64,000 nt of DNA from Spirosoma radiotolerans. Lineage in GTDB: Bacteria; Bacteroidota; Bacteroidia; Cytophagales; Spirosomataceae. The position numbers and the translations under genes are program-made. This document shows, piece by piece, positions 40,708 through 48,822 of this stretch; within the stretch, counting starts at the first letter, position 1, and each line of letters starts with the position of its first letter. The notes below the pieces were generated by a model, which did no database searches, was not told where the DNA came from, and saw only the letters and a list, made by a program, of their open reading frames with translations. The stretch covers positions 2,046,001 to 2,110,000 of the forward strand of contig NZ_CP010429.1 in assembly GCF_000974425.1 (NCBI RefSeq). Direction: 5' to 3'.

Positions 40708-42015
40708 TTACAAGTCGATTTGAGTGACCGCCATCGAATTTTTATTATTGGCATGCTTTATCTCGTAAGCAATCAGTAATTGATTGGCGACTACCAGTCC
40801 GCTGGCGTTAGTGCCATTCAGTGCTCCTTTCACAAACTGCGTGGCTGGATTCTGGTCCGCTTTGATGTTTTTGTAAGCAATAATTGAATTGATGCCCGCT
40901 TCAGATGTCTGGTTTTGCTCCCAAAGCAATACTGATGATTTTGGGGCCGCTACCAGATAGGCGTTTTTCGCCGTTGGATCCTCTAAGACGAACAACCGTT
41001 TGCCCTGCTGATTGACCACCCGAATACCCGGTGATTCCTGCGTACCGGAAAACCAGGCAATGAGATTGGTCCCCGCCCCAACGCTCGATGTTGGACCCGA
41101 GTGAGGGCAACCGTTGATCTGCCAGTTATCCTTGAAAAGAATATCGGCTTTTGTGAATGTAGCGCCGTTATCTTTCGAACTTATCTTTGCAATATCACGA
41201 ATGTTGTCCTGATTCTCACGGTAGTATAAATTCAATGTACCTGTATTGTCGACCAGCAGGCTGATGTTACAGCAATCGCACACGAAGGGGTCAATGATGT
41301 GTTCGGTACCGAACTGATTCCCTTTCGAGCTGACGAACCGCATATCACGTTGGTGCGCTTGGCCTTCAATGTCGTTCAGATACGCTACGCCAATTTCGCC
41401 ATTGGCCAATACCGTAGCATCAAAAAAGCCCCGAACAATATTGGGTGTTTTGTCGGTATGCACTGGCGTTGGCTTCGTCCAGGTAGTGCCCTGATCGTTG
41501 GAGTAGCTGTAGACGATCTGCAAATCGCTTGGTCGGCCACCACCGCCCTTTGTTGCCCCTTTTGGTGGGCCGTCGCCATGCGCCATGCCGTGGTCGTGGC
41601 CAGCCGGAGCGGCTTCATGATTGGCATGGGATGCTTCCGGGCGCGTTGGCTGGTTTGCCTGAGAAGTGCCGGTGCCGCGCAAGGCAAATACCGTAACGGG
41701 TGTGCCATCTTTTTTGAACAGTAACTTGGGCCGCATCAACCGGGAGCTACCAATGCCTGCCGACGAGAAAATGAGCTTTTTGTCGCCAAACGTCTTGCCT
41801 TTATCGGTCGATTCGGCCCAATAGAAATGGATGATGCCATCCTGATCTTTCTCCGTCCACGATAAGGCGACAGACCCTTTAGGTGTTTTGGTGAGCGTTG
41901 GCACGGCGTACGCCCGCGTCGTGTCACTGAATTTACCCGTGTCAGTCGCGAAGCCAGTCAATCCCAGGGTAAGCAGGGCGCTGAAGCAGAAAATGGATTT
42001 TATTACTTTGTGCAT
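40708..42015 (-). CDS. Exported BNR/sialidase-fold protein with His-rich insert
   Basis: 435 aa from ATG 42015. Signal peptide KVIKSIFCFSALLTLGLTGF. Asp-box repeats STDKGKTFGD, SNDQGTTWTK and SSKDNGATFTK mark a six-bladed sialidase-type propeller. A His-rich, low-complexity insert (HANHEAAPAGHDHGMAHGDG) and a Cys cluster (CDCCNISLL) suggest metal binding, possibly copper. The typical sialidase Arg triad is not obvious, so glycosidase activity is doubtful. It follows the TonB-dependent receptor gene on the same strand after 36 bases, so the pair may take part in metal uptake or handling; this is inferred from context and composition. Confidence 0.8.
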   Translation of the reverse strand: MHKVIKSIFCFSALLTLGLTGFATDTGKFSDTTRAYAVPTLTKTPKGSVALSWTEKDQDGIIHFYWAESTDKGKTFGDKKLIFSSAGIGSSRLMRPKLLFKKDGTPVTVFALRGTGTSQANQPTRPEASHANHEAAPAGHDHGMAHGDGPPKGATKGGGGRPSDLQIVYSYSNDQGTTWTKPTPVHTDKTPNIVRGFFDATVLANGEIGVAYLNDIEGQAHQRDMRFVSSKGNQFGTEHIIDPFVCDCCNISLLVDNTGTLNLYYRENQDNIRDIAKISSKDNGATFTKADILFKDNWQINGCPHSGPTSSVGAGTNLIAWFSGTQESPGIRVVNQQGKRLFVLEDPTAKNAYLVAAPKSSVLLWEQNQTSEAGINSIIAYKNIKADQNPATQFVKGALNGTNASGLVVANQLLIAYEIKHANNKNSMAVTQIDL

Positions 42016-42051
42016 GGTCAATATTTGTTATATGTGCGTAGGGAAACCTGG

Positions 42052-44481
42052 TTAGAAACGATAGGAAAGGGTTGTAACGAATTGCCGGGGTGGAATCGGC
42101 ATGATGCTGTAGCGGTCGTGAATCAGGTAATTTAATTCGTTGGTAATGTTCGAGACTTTAGCCAGCAGTGAAACCTTCTGATACGTGTACCCCGCCGAGA
42201 GGTCGAACGTGGCAAAGCCAGTTAATGGAATCAGGCGGCTAAACTCCGGCGTTTGCCCATAGGTGTTGTTGTTCCCGCCATAACGGGCACCCGTGTAGAA
42301 AGCCGATGCGCCTAGTTTAAGACCCCGAAACAACGACCGGTCAACGGTGTAGAAGAGCGTGAAATTGCCCGTATGCGCCGGGTTATTGGTCAGGCGTTCG
42401 CCTTCAATGAATGAGCCTTTGGCCTGCGATGTTTTCGTGTAACGCATGTAGTTGTACCCGTATCCGGTAATGAAATACAGGTTTTTTGACAGGTTGCCAG
42501 TCAGGTCAACTTCCAGACCGTCGCTGGTTGTCTGGCCCGTAAATTCTTTCACGTTAGCATCGGTATTGGGCGAACCATCCGCTTTAACCAGCGCCATCTG
42601 CGCTAAATTGCTGTTGACGATGTGGTATACACCAACATTGGCCGTAAGCCGTCCGCCTAACAACTCATTTTTTATGCCCACTTCATACTGATCAACAATT
42701 GATGGTTTCAGCAATTGGCCACTGATGTCGACACCCGTATTGATGGTGAAATTGTTGGCATAGCTACCGAAGAACGACGTTGTTCTGGTGGGTTGATAGA
42801 TCAGGGCCACCTTCGGCGACAAGGCAGCATCCGTCTTGGTTTCGGCAGTCCCTCTCGTTTCAGCCTGATTGATCAGGTTGAGAATGGTCGTCTGAATCGT
42901 CTTTTGCTGTGACCAGCGTAAACCAACCAGCACCTTGACTTTGTCAGTCAGACTAACCAGATCCTGGGCGTAAAAACCCAGTCGGGTTGACGGTGACGTC
43001 GTCCGGGAAATAGCCCGTGCATCCGGAATATCGGAACGGGTTTCGTATTTGTTCAGGTCCAGAATGTTGATCTTATCGTAGGTCGTTACGGTAACGCCAT
43101 TACTGGTAATGGTAAACGTATTGGTCTGGCTCACAATCCCGACCAGGTCACTCCCAACCAAAAGCTGGTGACCAAGTGAGCCCGTCATAAATCGACCGTT
43201 GAGGTTAACCTGGCCTGTGTAATCGTTCTCTGCCGTTTGTGTCCGGCTTAGCGAACGACTCCAGTCACCATTGGCCGCTACATTGTTGTTCGGTACGGCT
43301 GCTCCATATGCCGTTACCTTCGTGCCCTGAGCAGATGCGATGACGGTCAGCTTCCAGTTGTTGTTAAATGCATGGTCCAGGTTAAGCGAGCCCGTAGTTT
43401 GGTCCAGGTTGTTATAGGCCCAGGTCGTATTGATAAACCGCGACCGGGGAACATCCGGAATAATGGCGTCCTGGTTTAGGTTCAGGGAGCCAATGCCATT
43501 ATCGGGGGTTAAATTTGATTTCAGGTAATCGCCCTGAAGCAGAATCGTTGTTTTCTGACCAAGTTTATATAGCAAAGATGGATTCACATAAACGCGGTTG
43601 GTTTTCACCACATCCCGGTAGCTTTTAGCATCTTCATAGGTACCAACCACCCGAAATGCCAGATTTTTTGCCAGCGGGCCATATACATCGACAACCGGCT
43701 TGTACAGATTGTAGCTACCTGCCCGCATGGACACCTCGCCCCCGAAATTAAACTTGGGTTTTTTGGTAACCATGTTCACGATCAGGCCACCCGACACGTT
43801 TCCGTACAAAAGTGACGAACTACCTTTCAGTACCTCGACAGACTCCAGCGTGCTGGCCTCCGGGAAACCCATTGTATTTGTGATGACACCGTTTTTGAAA
43901 ATGTTACCGCCTGCTCCCGCAATCCCGATACTGTATCCACGGGCCGAAAAAGTTTCGGCTACACCGCCCCGCTGTTGGGTCAACGAAACCCCACTCACAT
44001 TTTTGAGCGCATCGCCAAGGCGTGAAATCTGTTGATCTTCAATAACGACGCTGCTGACAACGCCTGTCATCTGGGGCATATCCAGCGGTGCCAGATTCGC
44101 TTTACCCATGGTCACGACTTTGTTGGTGGCTATAACGTCCACTTCGTTTAGTTGGGCTGTGTTTTCAAGCAGCGTGAAATCGACAGTCGTTACCTCACCT
44201 GCCTGCACCGAAATCGTCTTTTCCTGCGTTTGCAGACCTACAAAGCTAACACGCAGGGTATAAGTGCCCTTGTTGATACCGGTCAGTTGAAAAGACCCGT
44301 CTTCGGCTGTGGTGGTACCTTTTCGGATCTCTTTAAAGCCAATAGTAACGAACGAAGCGGCCGTGCCATCGCTTGTTTTAACCATTCCTCTAATAGATCC
44401 GTGATGCTGAGCCAAGGAGGGAGAGCCAGACAAAATCAATAGCGCCAATAAGCAAAGGTATATGGGGAGATGTAGTTTCAT
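42052..44481 (-). CDS. TonB-dependent (siderophore/metal-type) outer-membrane receptor
   Basis: 809 aa. Signal peptide (about 1-24), then a carboxypeptidase-regulatory-like domain (HGSIRGMVKTSDGTAASFVT to about 110), a plug domain (VVIEDQQISRLGDALKNVSG, about 140-250) and a 22-strand barrel ending in the aromatic terminus TTLSYRF. The plug resembles ferrichrome/coprogen-type siderophore receptors (RGYSIG, then GNIFKNGV) rather than SusC proteins. It imports a metal complex using TonB energy. A promoter of Bacteroidota form lies 27 bases upstream, and the BNR protein gene follows. No Fur-type box was recognised with confidence. Confidence 0.93.
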   Translation of the reverse strand: MKLHLPIYLCLLALLILSGSPSLAQHHGSIRGMVKTSDGTAASFVTIGFKEIRKGTTTAEDGSFQLTGINKGTYTLRVSFVGLQTQEKTISVQAGEVTTVDFTLLENTAQLNEVDVIATNKVVTMGKANLAPLDMPQMTGVVSSVVIEDQQISRLGDALKNVSGVSLTQQRGGVAETFSARGYSIGIAGAGGNIFKNGVITNTMGFPEASTLESVEVLKGSSSLLYGNVSGGLIVNMVTKKPKFNFGGEVSMRAGSYNLYKPVVDVYGPLAKNLAFRVVGTYEDAKSYRDVVKTNRVYVNPSLLYKLGQKTTILLQGDYLKSNLTPDNGIGSLNLNQDAIIPDVPRSRFINTTWAYNNLDQTTGSLNLDHAFNNNWKLTVIASAQGTKVTAYGAAVPNNNVAANGDWSRSLSRTQTAENDYTGQVNLNGRFMTGSLGHQLLVGSDLVGIVSQTNTFTITSNGVTVTTYDKINILDLNKYETRSDIPDARAISRTTSPSTRLGFYAQDLVSLTDKVKVLVGLRWSQQKTIQTTILNLINQAETRGTAETKTDAALSPKVALIYQPTRTTSFFGSYANNFTINTGVDISGQLLKPSIVDQYEVGIKNELLGGRLTANVGVYHIVNSNLAQMALVKADGSPNTDANVKEFTGQTTSDGLEVDLTGNLSKNLYFITGYGYNYMRYTKTSQAKGSFIEGERLTNNPAHTGNFTLFYTVDRSLFRGLKLGASAFYTGARYGGNNNTYGQTPEFSRLIPLTGFATFDLSAGYTYQKVSLLAKVSNITNELNYLIHDRYSIMPIPPRQFVTTLSYRF

Positions 44482-44507
44482 TTATTTAGATTAATTATAA
44501 TTAAGCG

Positions 44508-44537
44508 CAAAGCTACAGGGCGCACTAAAGAAAGCAA
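44508..44537 (-). promoter_or_regulatory. Promoter of the TonB-dependent receptor operon
   Basis: On the minus strand: TTG (44535-44537), 19 bases, TAGCTTTG (44508-44515), matching the Bacteroidota consensus TTG-n19-TAnnTTTG, with the -7 box 26 bases before the ATG at 44481. Confidence 0.6.
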
Positions 44538-45126
44538 GTATTATTTAGAATTATTCTTGACAAAGAAGGAGGGGTGCTATTCTTTCCAGAAAATGTGAAA
44601 TTCTGTGGCGGGAGAAAAGAGTCCGGTTTTGTCGGTAAGGCCTACTGGTGTCGTTTCTGTGGTGGTACTAGGCGAATAGCAAACGCCTGACAAGAGCAGT
44701 GGAGGAAAGCCAGATCGCTTATTTATCTTGACCAAAATTTCCTCACTTATTGAGTAATCGGTCAATCCTGGCAAGCGTCTTACTCGTATATGCGAGTATA
44801 CTTTTAGGTTTACCACATTGGGTAATCGGTAGCACAGGCAATAGAATAGTAGGAAATTGGTGTTGATAACAATCCAACTAGTTAATTCTTACGTATAGGA
44901 GTGTACTTTCTGGATTGAAAAACGTTATACCTTCTTTTTACTTGTCAGGCCGTCACTGCTACTGTGGGACGGCCTGTTGTGTTTAAGTACCCAAGACTAT
45001 TTTTCCGCGTACCTGCCAGGGAAGGATCAAGGGGTTCGCATTTAAAAAAGATGAATATCATTGGCACAAATTGTGCACCAAATAGATTGCTTTTCTTCCT
45101 CAATTACGACTCAACCATTTCTAATG
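44538..45126. other. Gap upstream of the receptor gene
   Basis: No gene is strongly supported. A 79-codon frame on the minus strand (44577-44816) lacks family features. A hairpin lies at 44946-44976. Confidence 0.35.
44946..44976. terminator. Hairpin CAGGCCGTC ... GACGGCCTG
   Basis: Nine perfect base pairs, 13-base loop, followed by TTGTG rightward. GC-rich and stable, but no gene ends beside it. It lies 151 bases before the WYL-like gene, so it could be a leader structure. Confidence 0.4.
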
Positions 45127-45528
45127 ATGGATATTCTACAAAAAGACATTGTTCTCAGAACCATTGATGCGGCCATAGGGAAGCAGCAAGTTGTTCAGAT
45201 CAAGCTAAAAAATACCTGGCGAACGGTAGAGCCCTATCTGGTAGGTCTTCACCGCGTTACGCGGAGTCCAGTCCTGTACGGTTATTGCCGGGATGTCGTT
45301 CCGGATTATAAGACACCCAGTAGATGGGAAATTTTTTACCTGGACGAGGTTGATTTTGCTGAATTAACAAGCTACTCTTTTCAGCCTCACATTGACTATA
45401 CAGGTCGAATGGAATCCATACAGCCCGTCCACCGCCGGATAAAACCGCTTTTAGATGAACTGGCTACAGGTTGTTGGCCAGTACGTACGCTTCACAGTTC
45501 GCCCAGAAAAATTCGCTTGTCCAGATAA
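45127..45528 (+). CDS. Stand-alone WYL-like domain protein
   Basis: 133 aa from ATG 45127 (ATG 45124 directly before is equivalent). The pattern IDAAIGKQQVVQIKLKNTWR, VEPYLVGLHRVTRSPVLYGY, RWEIFYLDEVDFAEL, and a late FQPHIDY follows the strand order of WYL domains (TVEPYGL, LYGYC, F.LD.I). WYL domains sense nucleotides or other ligands in regulators of DNA-damage response and phage defence. Here there is no HTH and no partner domain. A LytTR gene follows 253 bases downstream in the same direction; a link is speculative. Confidence 0.6.
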   Translation: MDILQKDIVLRTIDAAIGKQQVVQIKLKNTWRTVEPYLVGLHRVTRSPVLYGYCRDVVPDYKTPSRWEIFYLDEVDFAELTSYSFQPHIDYTGRMESIQPVHRRIKPLLDELATGCWPVRTLHSSPRKIRLSR

Positions 45529-45781
45529 CGGTAATGAACCAGTATGGCTTTGCCATCCTACGTTTCAGGTAGGAGCTAATTGAATAGCCTAGTTAGTGGT
45601 TTGCTTTATTTCTTTCACATAAACGGCTGTTTTGGAAGCTTGAGAATCAGGCGATTAATTTATGTTTATGATTCCTGATTTAAGTTTACTGTAAATGAAT
45701 AAAATCCGATAAATCTAACAAACGGTTAATTACGTATTACTAGAATAGACTTCTCTACACATGGTATAACAACTACTTTTT

Positions 45782-46183
45782 ATGGCTTTTTATGCTGATC
45801 ATGAACCAGTGATTGCGTCTGATTTGCTCTCCTGGCCCCCCTTACGGGTATACACTGCCAACGCTGGAACTCAGTGGATACCCATTGCTGATTTGGTCTT
45901 TCTAGAAGGAGAAACAAGCTACACATGGTTACATTGGGCCGATGGGCGTCGACTGTTGGTACCTTACACCCTGAAGTCATTTGAGGCTAAATTACCATCA
46001 AGCTGGTTTGTGCGCTTGCATCGCCGGTATCTGGTCAATCGTCGATTTATAGATCGCGTGCATAATGACCTGGATGGGGTAGCTGTCTATCTGACAACTG
46101 GTATGAAATGTCCAATCTCACGTCGTAAATGGCCCCTGGTGTATCAACAGATAGGATGTTCAAAAAGACGTCTAAATTATTAA
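45782..46183 (+). CDS. LytTR-domain DNA-binding protein without receiver
   Basis: 133 aa. IPIADLVFLEGETSYTWLHW, LLVPYTLKSFEAKLP, FVRLHRRYLVNRRFI and PISRRKW follow the LytTR strand order, including the RLHRRYLVN and ISRR signatures. The family usually carries an N-terminal receiver or a membrane sensor; this one has only about 20 extra residues. It probably binds DNA constitutively or with a partner. A clear terminator follows at 46239-46261. Its target is unknown. Confidence 0.9.
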   Translation: MAFYADHEPVIASDLLSWPPLRVYTANAGTQWIPIADLVFLEGETSYTWLHWADGRRLLVPYTLKSFEAKLPSSWFVRLHRRYLVNRRFIDRVHNDLDGVAVYLTTGMKCPISRRKWPLVYQQIGCSKRRLNY

Positions 46184-46238
46184 TGAGCTGTGTTTTTAGC
46201 ATAAGGCACTAGCATTTTAGCTTAATTCGCTCATTTAG

Positions 46239-46261
46239 CCCTGGCATAGCCAGGGTTTTTT
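46239..46261 (+). terminator. Intrinsic terminator after the LytTR gene
   Basis: CCCTGGC, loop ATA, GCCAGGG, then TTTTTT. It starts 55 bases past the stop codon at 46183. Textbook form. Confidence 0.85.
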
Positions 46262-46423
46262 ATGAGTTATAGACTTATTATGCTTTATGCACAGCTTGTA
46301 CTGGAGAACTTACGTTTGACCTGGTCTCAACAAATAAATAGACAGCGGCTTAGAGCGCTGATCAGATGCCGTAGCCGGAAACTATTAGAGGCTATTCGTC
46401 GAACCTGGAGGGTAAATGACTAG
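46262..46423 (+). CDS. Possible small Arg-rich protein of 53 aa
   Basis: ATG 46262 begins immediately after the terminator T-tract. The frame runs to TAG 46421-46423 and reads MSYRLIMLYAQLVLENLRLT, WSQQINRQRLRALIRCRSRK, then LLEAIRRTWRVND, a basic amphipathic helix-like product. No ribosome-binding site is evident and the terminator overlaps its 5' end, so expression would need another promoter. It may be a chance frame or part of a structured RNA region that continues to 46505. Confidence 0.3.
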   Translation: MSYRLIMLYAQLVLENLRLTWSQQINRQRLRALIRCRSRKLLEAIRRTWRVND

Positions 46424-46446
46424 ATGGGAGATCGTCTGGTCGGCAG

Positions 46447-46505
46447 GGATAAAAATCAGCCGGCCTGCTAAGCGCAGACCGGTGAAAACCTTCCTCTTTT
46501 TATCC
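46447..46505 (+). other. Nested hairpin, possible structured RNA
   Basis: The outer stem GGATAAAAA (46447-46455) pairs with TTTTTATCC (46497-46505), enclosing CCGG-CCTGC and GCAG-A-CCGG (46460-46482) with a TAAGC loop. The remaining bases to 46758 show nothing clear. The form could be a terminator with an extended stem or a small regulatory RNA. Confidence 0.35.
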
Positions 46506-46758
46506 GAATATACATACGGGCTATCGAGTGAGACGGATTTAGAAAAATCATTTTTTTTACGGAAAAGTTGTAAGTGAGTCCTTCCAGTTCAGTTATAGCT
46601 CCAGCCGATTCTTTTAAGTTCTCCTTAAAACTTATTCTAAACACTTGATGGGCAAATGACTTAGCCTGTTAATTTGTATTTATTTAATTCTTAAATTCAG
46701 TAGAAAACAACGTTTATTCAGTTATCTTTATGTTATAAATGAAATATATAACTAGCAA

Positions 46759-47124
46759 ATGTCAAATATAGAAAGTGAAGTAGACGCTATCGAGCCAAAG
46801 GCTATAATTCGCTATATGCTCTATACTGACGTTAATCGACGACGGGCCACACAGGTTGGGCAGGATACTTGGGTCAACCGGACAAGAATATTCGACGATA
46901 CGTATGATTATGGAACTAAGCACAAGCTACTTTTCAGCGAAATCGACGACGAGCCTGGTCAATACATTGTCGCTATGCCACCTTACATTCGCCAGATGCC
47001 GCATCCGGAAAAGGAAGGTCAAGTCATACCTATACGACTTATTTATCTGACAACTGTTGCCTTATGGCCTTTCTTTGATCCTATAGCCGGTGAAACAGTC
47101 GATAAAGCAATGCTTCCCGAATGA
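46759..47124 (+). CDS. Hypothetical protein, 121 aa
   Basis: No signal peptide. IIRYMLYTDVNRRRATQVGQ, an acidic centre (DDTYDYGTKHKLLFSEIDDE), and a short hydrophobic C-terminal stretch (IRLIYLTTVALWPFFDP). No family is recognised. It is AT-rich and preceded by AT-rich sequence resembling a promoter (TATCTTTA at about 46723). A terminator follows at 47239-47273. It stands alone. Confidence 0.55.
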   Translation: MSNIESEVDAIEPKAIIRYMLYTDVNRRRATQVGQDTWVNRTRIFDDTYDYGTKHKLLFSEIDDEPGQYIVAMPPYIRQMPHPEKEGQVIPIRLIYLTTVALWPFFDPIAGETVDKAMLPE

Positions 47125-47238
47125 AGCAGGCAGTTACTACAATTTGCTTATTATAATCTCATCTTAACATAACCGTTTTGTTACAGGTCTATCTTTATAT
47201 GGACAATAGGTAATGTTGAACATCATGTGGAAATAACC

Positions 47239-47273
47239 AAACGCTGGCTTCTCTGAGGCCAGCGTTTCTTTTA
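47239..47273 (+). terminator. Intrinsic terminator
   Basis: AAACGCTGGC (47239-47248) pairs with GCCAGCGTTT (47258-47267), followed by CTTTTA. It lies 115 bases past the gene at 46759-47124. Confidence 0.7.
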
Positions 47274-47294
47274 GAAAGGAGATGTATAGAAACG

Positions 47295-47326
47295 AAAAAA
47301 GCACTTATCAGAAATGATAAGTGCTT
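47295..47326 (-). terminator. Intrinsic terminator of the tRNA gene
   Basis: Perfect 12-bp stem AAGCACTTATCA / TGATAAGTGCTT with loop GAAA (47299-47326), followed on the minus strand by TTTTCG. It begins 10 bases beyond the tRNA 3' end. Confidence 0.85.
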
Positions 47327-47335
47327 GATTTTCAG

Positions 47336-47412
47336 TGGCGGTCCGGACGGGGCTCGAACCCGCGACCCCCTGCGTGACAGGCAGGTATTCTAACCAACTG
47401 AACTACCGAACC
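47336..47412 (-). tRNA. tRNA-Asp (GTC)
   Basis: 77 nt on the minus strand. Acceptor arms GGTTCGG and CCGGACC pair over seven positions; the discriminator G is followed by an encoded CCA. The anticodon stem CCTGC/GCAGG encloses CTGTCAC, giving anticodon GTC. The T arm has the GGTTCGAG-type loop. A strong terminator follows. Confidence 0.97.
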
Positions 47413-47615
47413 AACTTTTCGACGTCTGGTCAATTGCACCGGCGAACCGTGTAGCTGTCTTCCTTTATCGTGGCACAAAAGTAGGCGTTTAGACTATTCA
47501 GTGCAAGGACTCGTCCAAAAAAAATGGGATAAAATTCATTAGGTTTAGCCTATACGTTGGGAATCAGTCGGTTCGTGCGCTTATTTTTTTTGCGTTTAAA
47601 CAGAAAAGAGAACGC

Positions 47616-48764
47616 TCACTTACCCGTAGCCTGTTTAATGGCCGCTACTTCGGCCGGATCGTAAGGGGTTCCATCCTGTTTAAAGACCTCATGAAACCAG
47701 ATGGATGGCTCGCGACCGTTCACATAGGGTTTCTGCCAGCTGTCCCACGGGATAAATGTTTGAGTTTTACCCGCCACAAACCCCCAGTTGATCATGCCAA
47801 CTTTCGCTCGCTTAGCAATGGGCAGGTGGGACTGGAACTTGCTGTTGACGCCCCGCGCCATGTATTCCGTGCAGATAACCGGGCGGCCAAAAGTAAGCAT
47901 TGCCTTTATGGTCTCCTCCAGCGTTTCGGGGCTCATGTACTGGTGAAACGTGATAATATCTGAGTTCTCCAGTTGCGCCTTTTCCATGGGCGTCCATTTG
48001 GCTGGATTTTGCCATTCTTCAGGGGTTCGGAACACCCACACCCCTGAGGTCAGGGGTTGCGTGGCGCCGGCGGCCCGGGCCCATTGGAATACATGCGGTA
48101 ACAGTCTCGTAACAATCGCTATCTTACGAGGTTTCGATAGCTCCGTTTTGATCGTGTGGTTCTGGCCATAACTGTTGTCGTTGGTGTTGTCTGGCTCATT
48201 CCAGACATCCCAGGCCAGAATACGCTTGTCTTTTTTGAACGCGCCCACCACGCCCTTTACATACGCTTCCAGACGAGGGTACTGCGAAACATCGCTGAGC
48301 GCATCGGCACCCGGGCTTTGTACCCAACCCGAATTGTGGATACCAGGCGTTGGTTCGTGCTGCTTGCCCAGCTTTGGGTAGGGGTCCCAGCAAGAATCGA
48401 ATAACACCAGCATTGGCCGAATCTTGTGCTTGGCACAAATTCCCAAGAACTGGTCGAGCCGTTTGGTGAAACCGGCAGGGTCTTCCCAAAGTAAATCATG
48501 TAAAAAGACGCGCATGGTATTCATGCCAATCTGTTCGGCCATGCCCAGTTCTTTGTCGATAGTCGCCGGGTCAAACGTTTCTGCCTGAAACATTTCCAGT
48601 TCGTTTATGGCGTTGGCCGGCGCATAGTTTGCCCCGACCAGAAATGGTTCTTTGGTATACCAGGCATTTGCTTTTGCTGGCGACCATCGGCCCATTTCGG
48701 CGGTTTGCTGCGCCAGCGAAAAGGTAGAGATGAAAAGAAGGAGGAATGTGGTTAAACGATTCAT
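47616..48764 (-). CDS. Exported GH5-like (cellulase-superfamily) glycoside hydrolase
   Basis: 382 aa from ATG 48764, where a clear signal peptide begins (NRLTTFLLLFISTFSLAQ); the longer frame is rejected. A TIM-barrel pattern is visible: FLVGANYAPANA, GMNTMRVFLHDLLW, the acid/base Glu in LAWDVWNEPDN, and the nucleophile Glu in PVICTEYMARG. These are the GH-A clan signatures found in GH5 and related families. Acts on a beta-linked polysaccharide or oligosaccharide in the periplasm; substrate unknown. It lies 58 bases after a GH43 gene on the same strand, so the two are probably cotranscribed and act on the same plant polymer. Confidence 0.87.
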   Translation of the reverse strand: MNRLTTFLLLFISTFSLAQQTAEMGRWSPAKANAWYTKEPFLVGANYAPANAINELEMFQAETFDPATIDKELGMAEQIGMNTMRVFLHDLLWEDPAGFTKRLDQFLGICAKHKIRPMLVLFDSCWDPYPKLGKQHEPTPGIHNSGWVQSPGADALSDVSQYPRLEAYVKGVVGAFKKDKRILAWDVWNEPDNTNDNSYGQNHTIKTELSKPRKIAIVTRLLPHVFQWARAAGATQPLTSGVWVFRTPEEWQNPAKWTPMEKAQLENSDIITFHQYMSPETLEETIKAMLTFGRPVICTEYMARGVNSKFQSHLPIAKRAKVGMINWGFVAGKTQTFIPWDSWQKPYVNGREPSIWFHEVFKQDGTPYDPAEVAAIKQATGK

Positions 48765-48822
48765 AAATAGATAATTAAGATTATTCGGAAGTGGCTTGGC
48801 TGAACTTAAATCAATGGAATTA

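Noticed and set aside
40708..42015. Calling the BNR protein a true exo-sialidase
   Set aside because: Only Asp boxes are visible; the catalytic Arg triad was not recognised, and the His-rich and Cys-rich parts point elsewhere.
44577..44816. 79-codon minus-strand frame upstream of the TonB-dependent receptor
   Set aside because: No family, no signal peptide, and the receptor has its own promoter between; could be real but cannot be supported.
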